A stretch of DNA of 64,000 bases from Clostridium collagenovorans DSM 3089 (GTDB lineage Bacteria > Bacillota > Clostridia > Clostridiales > Clostridiaceae). Positions 51,207-60,890 of this stretch are shown here, in pieces (the first letter of the stretch is position 1; the number at the start of each line of letters is the position of its first letter). The notes under the pieces are model-generated. The model saw only the letters and a list, made by a program, of their open reading frames with translations. It made no database searches and was not told the DNA's origin. The stretch lies in assembly GCF_900130005.1 (NCBI RefSeq), contig NZ_FQXP01000008.1:124001-188000 (forward strand). Direction: 5' to 3'. The position numbers and the translations under genes are program-made.

Positions 51207-52267
51207 AGAAATTAGATGTTGTACTAAAGGATAAATCCTACCCTATAGTTATAGGAAAGAATTTAATAGATACATTAGGAGAGAGAATTAAGGAGTTTTA
51301 TAAGGGTACTAAATTAGCTATAGTAACCGATGAAAACTTAAACTCAATATATGGAGAAAGAGTCAAGAAAAATCTAGAGAAAGATGGTTTTGAGGTTAAG
51401 TTAATAGTTGTAGCAGCGGGAGAAAAAAGCAAATCCTTTGGAGTTTTACAAGAACTTTATAATGGATTCTTAGACTTTAAGCTTACAAGAAGTGATTTAA
51501 TTATTGCCTTTGGTGGAGGAGTTGTAGGAGACCTTTGTGGTTTTGCAGCATCAACATTTTTAAGAGGAGTTCCCTTTGTTCAAGTGCCAACCTCACTTTT
51601 AGCACAAATAGATAGTAGTGTTGGGGGGAAGGTTGCAATAGACTTAGAAAGAGGAAAGAATTTAGTGGGTAGTTTTTATCACCCTGAATTTGTGCTTATA
51701 GATACGGAACTATTAAAAACCTTAGATAAAAGATTTTTATGGGATGGAATGGCTGAGGTTATTAAGTATGGATGTATAAGCTCTAAAGAATTATTTTCAA
51801 GATTGATGGAATTTAAGGATGAAGAGGAATTATTAAATAATATAGATGAAATAGTTTTTAAGTGCTGTGATATAAAAAGAAAAGTAGTACAAGAAGATGA
51901 AAAGGACAAAGGTTTAAGAATGATATTAAACTTTGGACATACCATAGGACATGGTATAGAAAAGTACTTTGATTATTCTAAGTATACTCATGGGGAAGCT
52001 GTGGCAATGGGTATGTATATGATTACAAAAAATAGTGAAGAACTAGGAATAACACAGTTAGGAACAAGTAATAAAATAAAAGAGATACTAAGTAAGTACA
52101 ATTTAGAATATAACTTAGATAATATAGATATGAAAGAAATAGTTGAATCTACAACTTTAGATAAAAAGAATATAGGAAATAAGATGAACTTAATTTTATT
52201 AGAAGAAATAGGTGTGTCTTTTATAAAAAGTATAGATAATAATGAGATAGGAAAATACATTTATTAA
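51203..52267 (+). CDS. aroB: 3-dehydroquinate synthase
   Basis: 354 residues. Family motifs: AFGGGVVGDLCGFAASTFLRGVPFVQVPTSLLAQIDSSVGGK (NAD and metal site), KNLVGSFYHPEFVLID, GMAEVIKYG, LNFGHTIGHGIE and THGEAVAMGM. It converts DAHP to 3-dehydroquinate. GTG start 51203 overlaps the tyrA stop (GTGA) and has SD GAGGAG. Confidence 0.97.
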   Translation: MKKLDVVLKDKSYPIVIGKNLIDTLGERIKEFYKGTKLAIVTDENLNSIYGERVKKNLEKDGFEVKLIVVAAGEKSKSFGVLQELYNGFLDFKLTRSDLIIAFGGGVVGDLCGFAASTFLRGVPFVQVPTSLLAQIDSSVGGKVAIDLERGKNLVGSFYHPEFVLIDTELLKTLDKRFLWDGMAEVIKYGCISSKELFSRLMEFKDEEELLNNIDEIVFKCCDIKRKVVQEDEKDKGLRMILNFGHTIGHGIEKYFDYSKYTHGEAVAMGMYMITKNSEELGITQLGTSNKIKEILSKYNLEYNLDNIDMKEIVESTTLDKKNIGNKMNLILLEEIGVSFIKSIDNNEIGKYIY

Positions 52268-52283
52268 AAGGATGGGTGAGCCA

Positions 52284-53630
52284 ATGAAAGAAATTAGAAT
52301 ACTTCCAAAGTCTTTAAGTGGAAAGGTAACAATTCCACCATCTAAAAGTATGAGCCATAGAGCTTTAATTTGTTCAGGATTAAGTAATGGAAAAAGTATA
52401 ATAGATAATGTTGAATTTTCTAAGGATATAATAGCAACATCAGAAGCTTTAAGAGCTATAGGTGTAGAAATAGTTAATATAAGTGAGGAGTTTTCAGCCT
52501 TACAAAAGTTATCAGTAGATGGATGTAAATTCAATGAAAATATAAAAAATAAAGATATAAATTCTAGAAAATGTGAAGACAAGATAGTTATTCAATGTAA
52601 TGAATCTGGCTCAACATTGAGATTTTTAATACCTATAGCAATGACTTTAGATAAAGCTTTAGAATTTATAGGAAAAGGAAAGTTGGTTGAAAGACCATTA
52701 AAAACTTACTACGATATATTTGAAAATCAAGGAATAAAGTATTCTACTAATAATGGGCAATTACCCTTAGAGGTAAATGGTTCTTTAAAAGCAGGTGAAT
52801 ATGAAGTTAAAGGAAATATTAGTTCTCAATTTATATCAGGTTTATTATTTACATTACCCCTATTAGATGGAGATTCTAAGATAATTATAACTACAGAGCT
52901 TGAGTCTAAGGGCTACATAGATTTAACCTTAAGTATGCTTAATAAATTTTCTATTAAAATCGAAAACAAGGATTATAGGGAATTTATTATTAAGGGAAAT
53001 CAAGAATATAAATCAAGAAACTACAGAGTAGAAGGAGATTTTTCACAGGGAGCATTCTTCTTAGTTGGTGGATTATTAAGTGGAGAAATATCAGTTTTAG
53101 ATTTAGACATAAAATCTCTTCAAGGAGATAAGGAAATACTAGATATAATAAATAAAATGAAGGGGAAATATATAGTAAAAGATGATGAAAATAATAAATC
53201 AGTTATAACTAGTAAATGTGAGACTAAAGGTGCGGTTATAGATGCTTCACAATGTCCGGATTTAGTACCAATAGTATCAGTTTTAGCAGCTTTAAGTGAA
53301 GGTGAAACAAGAATAATAAAGGCTGAAAGACTTAGAATAAAAGAATCTGATAGACTTAAGGCTATGTGTACAGAATTAAATAAATTAGGGGCAGAGGTTA
53401 GTGAAACTGAAGATGGATTAATAATTAAAGGAAAGAAAACTTTAAAAGGAGGAAGAGTTAATAGCTGGAATGATCATAGAATCGCTATGGCTTTAGCAAT
53501 TGCTTCTATTAAATGTGAAGAAGAAGTTATTATAGAAAATAGTACAGTTGTAGATAAATCTTACCCAAGATTTTGGGATGACTTTGCAAAGTTAGGAGGG
53601 GATATTAGTGAGCACAACATGGGGGAATAA
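52284..53630 (+). CDS. aroA: 3-phosphoshikimate 1-carboxyvinyltransferase (EPSP synthase)
   Basis: 448 residues. Motifs in order: SGKVTIPPSKSMSHRALICSGLS, CNESGSTLRFLIPIA, ISSQFISGLLFTLPLL, RVEGDFSQGAFFLVGG, DASQCPDLVPIVSVLAA, AERLRIKESDRL and WNDHRIAMALAIA. It joins phosphoenolpyruvate to shikimate-3-phosphate. The GNISSQFIS and ESGST features are intact. ATG 52284 fits the family start better than ATG 52272, which abuts the SD. It overlaps aroC by 23 bases. Confidence 0.96.
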   Translation: MKEIRILPKSLSGKVTIPPSKSMSHRALICSGLSNGKSIIDNVEFSKDIIATSEALRAIGVEIVNISEEFSALQKLSVDGCKFNENIKNKDINSRKCEDKIVIQCNESGSTLRFLIPIAMTLDKALEFIGKGKLVERPLKTYYDIFENQGIKYSTNNGQLPLEVNGSLKAGEYEVKGNISSQFISGLLFTLPLLDGDSKIIITTELESKGYIDLTLSMLNKFSIKIENKDYREFIIKGNQEYKSRNYRVEGDFSQGAFFLVGGLLSGEISVLDLDIKSLQGDKEILDIINKMKGKYIVKDDENNKSVITSKCETKGAVIDASQCPDLVPIVSVLAALSEGETRIIKAERLRIKESDRLKAMCTELNKLGAEVSETEDGLIIKGKKTLKGGRVNSWNDHRIAMALAIASIKCEEEVIIENSTVVDKSYPRFWDDFAKLGGDISEHNMGE

Positions 53631-54708
53631 TATAAAGTTAACTATTTTTGGAGAATCTCATGGAGCAGCTATAGGTGGTGTCATTGACGGTATACCTGCA
53701 GGAATAAAGCTTGATGTAGAATTTATAAAAAAAGAAATGGCTAGAAGGGCACCAGGAAACAATAATCTAAGTACTCCTAGAAAAGAAGCTGATGAGGTTG
53801 AAATATTAAGTGGATATTTTGAAGAAAAAACTACAGGAACACCTTTGAGCTTTATAATAAAAAATACAAATACTAAGTCAAAGGATTATTCCTTATTTAA
53901 AGATATAATGAGACCAGGACACGGAGATTACACTGGTAATGTAAAATACTTTGGTTTTAATGATTATAGAGGTGGAGGGTATTTTTCAGGAAGAATTACT
54001 GCACCCTTAGTTTTTGCTGGAGCCATAGCAAAACAAATATTAGAGAAAAAAGATATGTTCATAGGTGCTCATATTAAATCTATATATAATATAGAAGATA
54101 CTAGTTTTAATGAGCTAGGTATTAATAAAGAAGAGCTACTATCTTTAAAGGAAGAAAGTTTACCTCTTTTAAATAAAGTAGTAAAAGATGATATGGAAGA
54201 AATTATTATAAAAGCTAGAGAAGAGGGGGATTCTGTAGGGGGAGTAATTGAACTTATGGTATTGAATCCTGGAAAAGGTTTAGGCGCACCCTTCTTTGAC
54301 TCTGTGGAAAGTAGATTATCACAAATTTTATTTTCAGTACCGGCAGTTAAGGGAGTTGAGTTCGGAGACGGATTCAATATGGCATGCCTTAAAGGATCGG
54401 AATCAAATGATGCTTATGTAATTGAAAATAAAAAGGTGAAAACTAAATCCAATAAAAATGGAGGGATATTAGGGGGAATAACTAATGGAATGCCTATAAT
54501 ATTTAAGGTTGCAATAAAACCTACTCCATCAATATCCAAACTTCAAGAAACTGTTGATATTGGAACTATGACTGAAACAACTTTAGAAGTAAAGGGAAGA
54601 CATGATCCATGTATAATTTCTAGAGCAATACCAGTTATTGAGTCAGTAACAGCATTGGTAATGTTAGATTTATTTATTGATAGATTGAAAGAAGTAAATT
54701 TTAATTAG
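53608..54708 (+). CDS. aroC: Chorismate synthase
   Basis: 366 residues. Signatures: FGESHGAAIGGVIDGIPAG, RRAPGNNNLSTPRKEADEVEILSG, RPGHGDYTGNVKYFGFNDYRGGGYFSGRITA, GAPFFDSVESRLSQILFSVPAVKGVEFGDGF, GGILGGITNG and GRHDPCIISRAIPVIE. It is FMN-dependent and makes chorismate from EPSP. GTG start 53608 lies inside the end of aroA after GGAGGGG, so the two genes are translationally coupled. Confidence 0.97.
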   Translation: MSTTWGNNIKLTIFGESHGAAIGGVIDGIPAGIKLDVEFIKKEMARRAPGNNNLSTPRKEADEVEILSGYFEEKTTGTPLSFIIKNTNTKSKDYSLFKDIMRPGHGDYTGNVKYFGFNDYRGGGYFSGRITAPLVFAGAIAKQILEKKDMFIGAHIKSIYNIEDTSFNELGINKEELLSLKEESLPLLNKVVKDDMEEIIIKAREEGDSVGGVIELMVLNPGKGLGAPFFDSVESRLSQILFSVPAVKGVEFGDGFNMACLKGSESNDAYVIENKKVKTKSNKNGGILGGITNGMPIIFKVAIKPTPSISKLQETVDIGTMTETTLEVKGRHDPCIISRAIPVIESVTALVMLDLFIDRLKEVNFN

Positions 54709-54821
54709 TGCAATTTAAGAGGGATTGAAAATAAGCTAAGATTAAATATAGTATAGGAACTTCATAGTATGAATGAAGATATAACTATATATTTATAATA
54801 GGGATTGAAGCTTATATATAA

Positions 54822-54886
54822 ATTTTGAACTTAAGTAAAAGTTAAATAAAAGACAGATTTTGAATTTAAGTAAAAAGATGTATAAT
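54822..54886 (+). promoter_or_regulatory. Direct repeat and possible internal promoter before chorismate mutase
   Basis: ATTTTGAACTTAAGTAAAAG (54822-54841) recurs as ATTTTGAATTTAAGTAAAAA (54857-54876), period 35. TTGAAT (54860-54865) and TATAAT (54881-54886) with a 15-bp spacer could start a second transcript in the 208-base gap. Confidence 0.4.
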
Positions 54887-54916
54887 TAAATAGAAGAAGA
54901 TAAGGGGAATTGATTT

Positions 54917-55198
54917 ATGAAAGATTTAGAAAAGTGTAGAGAGGAAATTGACGCAATAGATAAAGAATTAGTAAGACTTTTCGAAAAAAGGATGCAACTA
55001 TCTGTAGATGTAGCTAAATATAAGTTGAGTAATAATCTACCTATTTTAAATGCCAAAAGAGAAGATGAAGTAATAGAGAAAAATAAAAGATATTTAAGTA
55101 ATGAAAACCTTGGAGAGTATTTTGAAAAGTTCATGTATGAACTTATGAATGTAAGTAAGGAATTACAGGATAAGTTCATAAAAGGGGAGGAGTTATAG
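54917..55198 (+). CDS. Chorismate mutase, monofunctional AroQ class
   Basis: 93 residues, all helical. The pattern LEKCREEIDAIDKELVRLFEKRMQLSVDVAKYK with the conserved Arg and Lys residues, followed by LPILNAKREDEVIEK, is that of the short AroQ-class chorismate mutase as found fused in PheA and TyrA proteins; here it stands alone. It converts chorismate to prephenate. It overlaps aroE by one base. A prephenate dehydratase is not in this cluster. Confidence 0.9.
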   Translation: MKDLEKCREEIDAIDKELVRLFEKRMQLSVDVAKYKLSNNLPILNAKREDEVIEKNKRYLSNENLGEYFEKFMYELMNVSKELQDKFIKGEEL

Positions 55199-56016
55199 TG
55201 AAGAAATTTTTTGGAATTATAGGAGAGAAATTAGGGCATACATTTTCTCCTCAAATTCATGAATTAATTTTTGATAATATAGGTGTTGAAGGGAATTTTG
55301 ATGTCTTTGAAATAAAAAAAGAAGATTTTCATAATACTATATTGAGTTTAAAGACCTTAGGATCAAAGGGTATAACTGTAACAATTCCATATAAAGTTGA
55401 TATAATGGCTCAGCTAGATGAAATTTCGGAAGAGGCTAAAAAAATAGGAGCTGTAAATGTAGTTGCACTTAAGGACGGAAAAGCAATAGGATACAATAGT
55501 GATTACTATGGTTTTGGTATGACTTTAGATAAATTTAATGTGAATATAAAGGGTGAAAAAGCATTAATATTAGGTACAGGTGGCGCATCAAAGGCTGTTG
55601 TGCAGTACTTAATTGATAATGGAATAGAAGAGGTTGTATTTGCAACTAGAAATATAGAAGAAGCTAAGAGTAAATATCCTAATTATAAAATAATATCATA
55701 TAATGAAATTAAAGAATTGAAGGATTTTTCAATTATTATAAATTGCACACCAGTTGGAATGTATCCAAAGGTGGATAAGTCTCCAGTAAATAAAGAGATT
55801 TTAAAAGCTTTCAAAGTAGCAGTGGATATTATATATAATCCTTTAGAAACGTTATTTTTAAAAGAAGCTAAGGAAGAAGGCTTAGTTTCTATAAATGGAT
55901 TATACATGTTAGTTGCACAAGCTGTTAAAGCACAAGAGTTTTGGAATGACATGGATATAGATTATAAAATAATAGAGCCTATAAATAATGAAATCGAAAA
56001 ACTTATAGGAAGATAA
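55198..56016 (+). CDS. aroE: Shikimate dehydrogenase
   Basis: 272 residues. Substrate-site motif GEKLGHTFSPQIHE, catalytic GITVTIPYKVDIM (Lys), GAVNVVALKDGKAIGYNSDYYGF, NADP loop ALILGTGGASKAVVQYL, NCTPVGMYP and the GLYMLVAQAVKAQEFW end motif are intact. It reduces 3-dehydroshikimate to shikimate. GTG 55198 starts within the chorismate mutase stop codon, and GGGGAGG is just upstream. A terminator follows. Confidence 0.96.
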   Translation: MKKFFGIIGEKLGHTFSPQIHELIFDNIGVEGNFDVFEIKKEDFHNTILSLKTLGSKGITVTIPYKVDIMAQLDEISEEAKKIGAVNVVALKDGKAIGYNSDYYGFGMTLDKFNVNIKGEKALILGTGGASKAVVQYLIDNGIEEVVFATRNIEEAKSKYPNYKIISYNEIKELKDFSIIINCTPVGMYPKVDKSPVNKEILKAFKVAVDIIYNPLETLFLKEAKEEGLVSINGLYMLVAQAVKAQEFWNDMDIDYKIIEPINNEIEKLIGR

Positions 56017-56024
56017 AGAATTAT

Positions 56025-56060
56025 TGTGGGAGATGCTTTAAAAGTGCTCTCACATTTTTT
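56025..56060 (+). terminator. Intrinsic terminator between aroE and aroK
   Basis: TGTGGGA (56025-56031) pairs with TCTCACA (56048-56054), one G-U, then a T-run. It suggests aroK-aroQ form a separate or partly read-through unit. Confidence 0.7.
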
Positions 56061-56221
56061 ATAAGTACCTCTTAAAACTTTAATTAGAGAAACATATCAG
56101 TAGAGAAGCAAAATAGTTAATATTATTGATATAGAATAAAATAAGAGTAATACCATATAAGTGCAAGTGGAACTTATATAATAGTAAAAAAATATAAGGT
56201 AGTATTATAGGTGAGGGAATT

Positions 56222-56716
56222 ATGTTGAAAAGTAATATAGTATTAATAGGTATGCCTGGTTGTGGAAAAACCACTATAGGTAAGATGCTTTCAGAAAAAA
56301 TAAACTATGAGTTCTGTGATATAGATGAGTATATTGAAAAACAAGAAAATACATCAATAAGTAGGATATTTGATAAAGGTGAAGAACATTTTAGAGATAT
56401 TGAAGAAAAATATGTTAAAGAAGTAGCTTTAAAGCAAGGTATAGTAATATCAACAGGTGGAGGAGTTATAAAAAGAAAAGCTAATATAGAAGCATTAAAA
56501 GAAAATGGGGTTATATTTTTTGTTGATAGACCTATAGAAGATATACTAAGTGACCTTGATACAGATAGTAGACCTCTTTTAAAAGATAAGAAGGATAGAA
56601 TATATAATTTATATAATGAAAGATATGATCTATATATGAAATATTGTAATGATAGAATTATAAATAATAGTAGTATCAATGAAGTCATTGAAGAAATTAT
56701 TAAAAGGAGTAAATAA
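56222..56716 (+). CDS. aroK: Shikimate kinase
   Basis: 164 residues. P-loop GMPGCGKTTIGKML, shikimate-binding FCDIDEYIEKQ, FDKGEEHFRDIEEKYVKE and the GGGVIKRK and DSRPLLKDKKDRI lid regions are present. It phosphorylates shikimate with ATP. It follows the aroE terminator by 160 bases and is two bases upstream of aroQ. Confidence 0.95.
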   Translation: MLKSNIVLIGMPGCGKTTIGKMLSEKINYEFCDIDEYIEKQENTSISRIFDKGEEHFRDIEEKYVKEVALKQGIVISTGGGVIKRKANIEALKENGVIFFVDRPIEDILSDLDTDSRPLLKDKKDRIYNLYNERYDLYMKYCNDRIINNSSINEVIEEIIKRSK

Positions 56717-56718
56717 AG

Positions 56719-57150
56719 ATGAAAGTATTAGTTATAAATGGGCCTAATTTAAATATGTTAGGTATAAGAGAAAAAAATATTTACGGGAAAGAAAGCTACA
56801 AATCAATATGTGATAATTTACAAGAAGTATCAAAGAACTTAGGTCTTGAAATAGAAATAAAGCAAAGCAATATAGAAGGGGAAATAATTAATTATATTCA
56901 GGAGGCTTTAGGGAGCTTTGATGGAATTGTAATAAACCCAGGGGCATATACTCACTACAGCATAGCAATATATGATGCATTAAAAGCAGTGAACTTACCA
57001 ACTGTTGAAGTACATTTAAGTAATATACATTCAAGAGAGGAATTTAGAAGGGTATCAGTTACAGCTCCAGCTTGTATAGGACAAATTTGTGGATTTGGAG
57101 CATACGGATATACTATGGCTCTTATGGCATTAAAAGAAAATAATGTGTAA
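56719..57150 (+). CDS. aroQ: 3-dehydroquinate dehydratase, type II
   Basis: 143 residues. Type II motifs are clear: VINGPNLNMLGIRE, KQSNIEGEIINYIQEA, INPGAYTHYSIAIYDAL, VEVHLSNIHSREEFR and GQICGFGAYGY. The flexible loop with catalytic Tyr is represented by YGKESY. It converts 3-dehydroquinate to 3-dehydroshikimate. With this gene all seven shikimate steps are encoded between 49 and 57 kb. The SD is AAAGGAG. Confidence 0.96.
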   Translation: MKVLVINGPNLNMLGIREKNIYGKESYKSICDNLQEVSKNLGLEIEIKQSNIEGEIINYIQEALGSFDGIVINPGAYTHYSIAIYDALKAVNLPTVEVHLSNIHSREEFRRVSVTAPACIGQICGFGAYGYTMALMALKENNV

Positions 57151-57402
57151 AATTTGTATAATATATTTATTATAGTAGTACAATATGTTGTATAATAAGT
57201 AGTAATGGCAACTTTTAATAAAGGTATATTAGTATTAAGCAAGTGATTTAATATGTTATTTTATAAGATAATAAGTTACTACATATATAAGTGGTAGTAA
57301 TTAGTTGAATTAACTAAAAGTATTTATAATTAACTTATATAATATAACTTTGTAAGTGTGCTGAAATCTTTAAGTTAAAAAACTAAAAGGAGTTGTATTG
57401 GC

Positions 57403-58572
57403 ATGAATAAAGAACTTTCAATGGAAGATATGTTAAATGAAGTGGAAGCTTCTATGAAAAGTGTACGTAAAGGACAAATAGTTAAGTGTAAAATAGTTTC
57501 AGTAAGAGATAATGAACTTATAGTTAGCACTGGTAGTATGTTTGATGGTATATTACCAAGAACTGAAATAAACATAAATGATAATGTAGAGTTAAAGGAC
57601 ATATTTAAGGAAGATGAAGAACTAGAATTATTAGTTTTACATGTAAATACTTCTGAAAATGAAGTTACATTGTCTAAGAAAAGAATTGATTCAATAAATA
57701 CTTGGAAAGAACTTCAAGAGCTATATAATTCTAAAGAGATTTTTGAAGTAAAAGTAAAAGAAGTTGTTAAAGGTGGAGTAATAACTGAAATAAAGGGAGA
57801 AAGAGCATTTATTCCAGCATCTCAGTTGTCAGTTAGATTCGTTAAAGATTTAAATGAATTTGTAAGTAAAGACCTTAAGGTTAAAATAATAGAATTTGAT
57901 AAAGAAAAGAAAAAAATAGTTTTATCAAGAAGAGAAGTAGAAGCAGCGGAGGTAGAGGCTAAGAAAAACAGCGCTTTAGAATCTATTAATAAAGGTGATA
58001 AAAAACATGGTGTAGTTACTAGAATAGCTAAGTTTGGTGCCTTTGTAGATTTAGACGGTATTGAAGGATTAATTCATCTATCAGAACTTTCATGGAGAAA
58101 AGTAAAGGATGCATCAGAGGTCGTTTCTGTTGGAGATGCTGTTGAAGTATATGTAATAGATGTAGATAAGGAAAGTAAAAAGATAGCTTTAACACTAAAA
58201 GAAGCTAAAGATAATCCATGGAACAATATTGAAAACAAGTACGCTAAAGGAAGTGTACATGAAGGAACAGTTGTTAAGATTTTAGATTTTGGAGCTTTAG
58301 TTGAATTAGAACCTACTGTAAAGGGATTAGTTCATATATCTCAAATAGAAGAAGAACCAGTAGCAAAAGTATCAAATGTTCTAAATGTAGGGGATAAAGT
58401 TAAGGTTAAGGTTTTACAAGTAAGTGAAGAGAATCAAAAAATTTCTTTAAGTATAAAAGAAGCTATAGAGAGACCAGTTGAGGATTTATCAGAATTTGTT
58501 GATGATAATGATTCAATGGGAACTTTAGCGGACTTATTTAAAGAGAAATTAGGTAAATTAGATTTAAAATAA
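57403..58572 (+). CDS. S1 RNA-binding domain protein (ribosomal protein S1-like)
   Basis: 389 residues with four S1 repeats: about 22-90, 105-175, 190-262 (KHGVVTRIAKFGAFVDLDGIEGLIHLSELSW) and 275-348 (HEGTVVKILDFGALVELEPTVKGLVHISQI), followed by an acidic tail (DLSEFVDDNDSMGTLADLF). It matches the Firmicutes RpsA/YpfD-type protein, shorter than six-domain E. coli S1. It binds mRNA and may assist translation or RNA stability. Many clostridia fuse this module to IspH; here it is free. The SD is AAAGGAG. Confidence 0.9.
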   Translation: MNKELSMEDMLNEVEASMKSVRKGQIVKCKIVSVRDNELIVSTGSMFDGILPRTEININDNVELKDIFKEDEELELLVLHVNTSENEVTLSKKRIDSINTWKELQELYNSKEIFEVKVKEVVKGGVITEIKGERAFIPASQLSVRFVKDLNEFVSKDLKVKIIEFDKEKKKIVLSRREVEAAEVEAKKNSALESINKGDKKHGVVTRIAKFGAFVDLDGIEGLIHLSELSWRKVKDASEVVSVGDAVEVYVIDVDKESKKIALTLKEAKDNPWNNIENKYAKGSVHEGTVVKILDFGALVELEPTVKGLVHISQIEEEPVAKVSNVLNVGDKVKVKVLQVSEENQKISLSIKEAIERPVEDLSEFVDDNDSMGTLADLFKEKLGKLDLK

Positions 58573-58583
58573 TAAAAAGAGTT

Positions 58584-58637
58584 AAAGTTCTTGTTGTAAA
58601 TATATAATGATATTTATGACAAGAACTTTTTTTATAG
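58584..58637 (+). terminator. Intrinsic terminator after S1-domain gene
   Basis: AAAGTTCTTGT (58584-58594) pairs with ACAAGAACTTT (58619-58629), an inner AAATAT/ATATTT pair is visible, and a T-run follows. Confidence 0.8.
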
Positions 58638-58989
58638 GAAAAATTAAAATCGAAATATGAAGGAAAAAGTTTGTGAAATATAAAATTAAAGGGAGAAATC
58701 GGAAAAAAATATAAAACAAATTAAAACAATTAGGAACAAAGTTTTTATAAAGAAGGAAAAAAATCTCTATTATATTCAAAAAAAATACAAAAACATACAA
58801 AATGGAATGCTATTTTTGATAGAATTAAAATAAATTAATTAATATAAGTTAAAAATATAAAAAAAGAGAAAAACATGTAAAAATGCTTTTAATTGAAAAT
58901 AACATATTAATATGCTAAAATTTACCTTGAAAAATAAGAAATATTGATGCTATATGTAATATTTATGCTGAAGGAGAGTAATTAAATTG
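58638..58989. other. Gene-free region of about 350 bases
   Basis: Very A-rich with no ORF. It contains the sensor kinase promoter and SD (AAGGAGAG), but no clear -35/-10 pair or structure. Confidence 0.5.
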
Positions 58990-60843
58990 ATGAAGAAAAT
59001 AAAACCATTGCATTTTTTGAGTGTTTTTGTTTTTTTATTAATGATTATTATATTTACAACTTCGTATATATATATAAAAATTAATAATAAGAGTATAGAT
59101 TATATGAATAAGAATGCAAGTGAAGCTGTTCAACAAATAGCTTATGACTTAGGAAGTGTTTTAGAAAATAATAAAGCAATAACAAGTACTTTTTCTAATC
59201 TTAATAGCATTAAAAATCATCAGTATGATGAAGCTGCCTTAGAAGTAGAAGAGTTATTAAAGGTAGATTATATAAGTAATGCTTATATTGTAGATCAAGA
59301 GCAGAGTTACAATTTAAAGACAAAAAAAGGAAATAATCTTAATATAGCTGAGAACTATGAAAAATTAAAAAATTATCATAAAAGTAAAGATAAGGAAGTT
59401 ATAGTAAGTGGATTACAGGATAATAGTATATTTATTATAAAAGCTATTGTTTCTATAGAAGATAAAATGAGTAAGTTTGCTGTAATTGAATTAGACCTTA
59501 ATAAGTTTTTTGAGCAATATATGGATCCTAAATTCATTGCTAGAAAGTTTTATTGCTTAACCAATAATGAGGGGAAAATTATATATAACTCTCACGCTGA
59601 GTATATGAATGGTACAGGACATCATTCATTGCAGATGAAAAATGATTATGAAAATATTATAAATTCAGGTAGTCATAAAAGTGATGGTTCAGAAATTTAT
59701 TCTAATAATATAAGATATAAGGCTATAGCCTACAAGGAAATAAAGGGAACTGATTTTAAGGTTGCAGTAGGAGTTAATTATTATCAAATTATAGATATTT
59801 TAGATGTTCTTTCAAAAATGTGTCAACTTGTATGTGTACTTGTACTGATAATTATAATGATATTGATAATAACATACTTTAAATATAAGGTAAGCAAGTA
59901 TTCTTCAATAGGTGAATGTTGTGCTACAAAAATAGATTCTTGTAAAGGTGATAAAAAGGAAAATATAGCTGAAGATGTAATTGAAGAGGTAGAAGGGAAG
60001 TTTAATTATTTGATGGATGAAAATAGGAGGTTAGCACAAGAGGCTGAGGCATATGATAATTTAAGAAATGAGTTTTTCTCTAATGTATCACATGAATTAA
60101 AGACTCCTTTAAATGTATTATTTTCAACTATTCAAGTTCTAAAACTATATATAGGAAAAGAATTAAACTCCAAAGAAAAATTAAAGGTTGATAGATACTT
60201 TTCAACAATGAGACAAAATGGATATAGGTTGTTAAGAATAGTAAACAACATAATTTATATAACTAGAATAGATAGTGGTTTAATAAATTTAAACTTAGGA
60301 AACTATAACATAGTGGATGTAGTAGAAGGAATGATAGATTGTTCTGCTCCATATGCAGAAAGAATAGATAGAAAAATAATTTTTGACACAGAAGTAGAAG
60401 AATTAGTTATGGCTATAGACAAAGGAAAAATTGAGCGTATAATACTAAATTTAATATCCAATGCTTTTAAATTTTCCACCTTTGGAGATACAATAGAGAT
60501 AAATATAAAAAATAAAGAAGAATTCGTTATCATAGTAGTAAAGGATAGTGGATTTGGTATACCTTTAGAAAAACAAAAAATTATATTTGAGAGATTTAGA
60601 CAAGTAGACAAGCTATACAATAGAAAAAAAGAAGGTAGTGGAATAGGATTATCTATTGTTGAATATTTGGTGAATTTACATGGAGGAACAATTCAAGTAG
60701 ATAGTGCTGTTGGAATAGGCACTGAATTTATTATTGAGTTACCAGTGAAAATTATTAGTGAAAGCGAATGTGCTGTTGACACTTTTGCCTATGAAAATAA
60801 TGAAGAAAAAGCAGAAATGGAGTTTTCAGATATTGAATTTTAA
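58990..60843 (+). CDS. Orphan sensor histidine kinase
   Basis: About 617 residues. TM1 (about 8-30), an extracytoplasmic Cache-like sensor of about 240 residues, TM2 (about 275-298), a linker helix, HisKA (FFSNVSHELKTPLNVLFSTIQVL, His about 368) and HATPase (IILNLISNAFKFS, VKDSGFGIP, FERFRQVDKLYNRKKEGSGIGLSIVEYLVNLHGG). The acidic C-terminal tail (ENNEEKAEMEFSDIEF) is unusual. No response regulator is adjacent. TTG 58987 directly before the ATG is an alternative start. The signal is unknown. Confidence 0.88.
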   Translation: MKKIKPLHFLSVFVFLLMIIIFTTSYIYIKINNKSIDYMNKNASEAVQQIAYDLGSVLENNKAITSTFSNLNSIKNHQYDEAALEVEELLKVDYISNAYIVDQEQSYNLKTKKGNNLNIAENYEKLKNYHKSKDKEVIVSGLQDNSIFIIKAIVSIEDKMSKFAVIELDLNKFFEQYMDPKFIARKFYCLTNNEGKIIYNSHAEYMNGTGHHSLQMKNDYENIINSGSHKSDGSEIYSNNIRYKAIAYKEIKGTDFKVAVGVNYYQIIDILDVLSKMCQLVCVLVLIIIMILIITYFKYKVSKYSSIGECCATKIDSCKGDKKENIAEDVIEEVEGKFNYLMDENRRLAQEAEAYDNLRNEFFSNVSHELKTPLNVLFSTIQVLKLYIGKELNSKEKLKVDRYFSTMRQNGYRLLRIVNNIIYITRIDSGLINLNLGNYNIVDVVEGMIDCSAPYAERIDRKIIFDTEVEELVMAIDKGKIERIILNLISNAFKFSTFGDTIEINIKNKEEFVIIVVKDSGFGIPLEKQKIIFERFRQVDKLYNRKKEGSGIGLSIVEYLVNLHGGTIQVDSAVGIGTEFIIELPVKIISESECAVDTFAYENNEEKAEMEFSDIEF

Positions 60844-60844
60844 T

Positions 60845-60890
60845 AAAATTAGCTACTAAAGTAGTAATGTTTAGTAGCTGATTTTATTTT
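60845..60890 (+). terminator. Intrinsic terminator after the orphan kinase
   Basis: AAAATTAGCTACTAAA pairs with TTTAGTAGCTGATTTT (one mismatch/G-U) with a 9-base loop and a T-rich tail. Confidence 0.8.
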
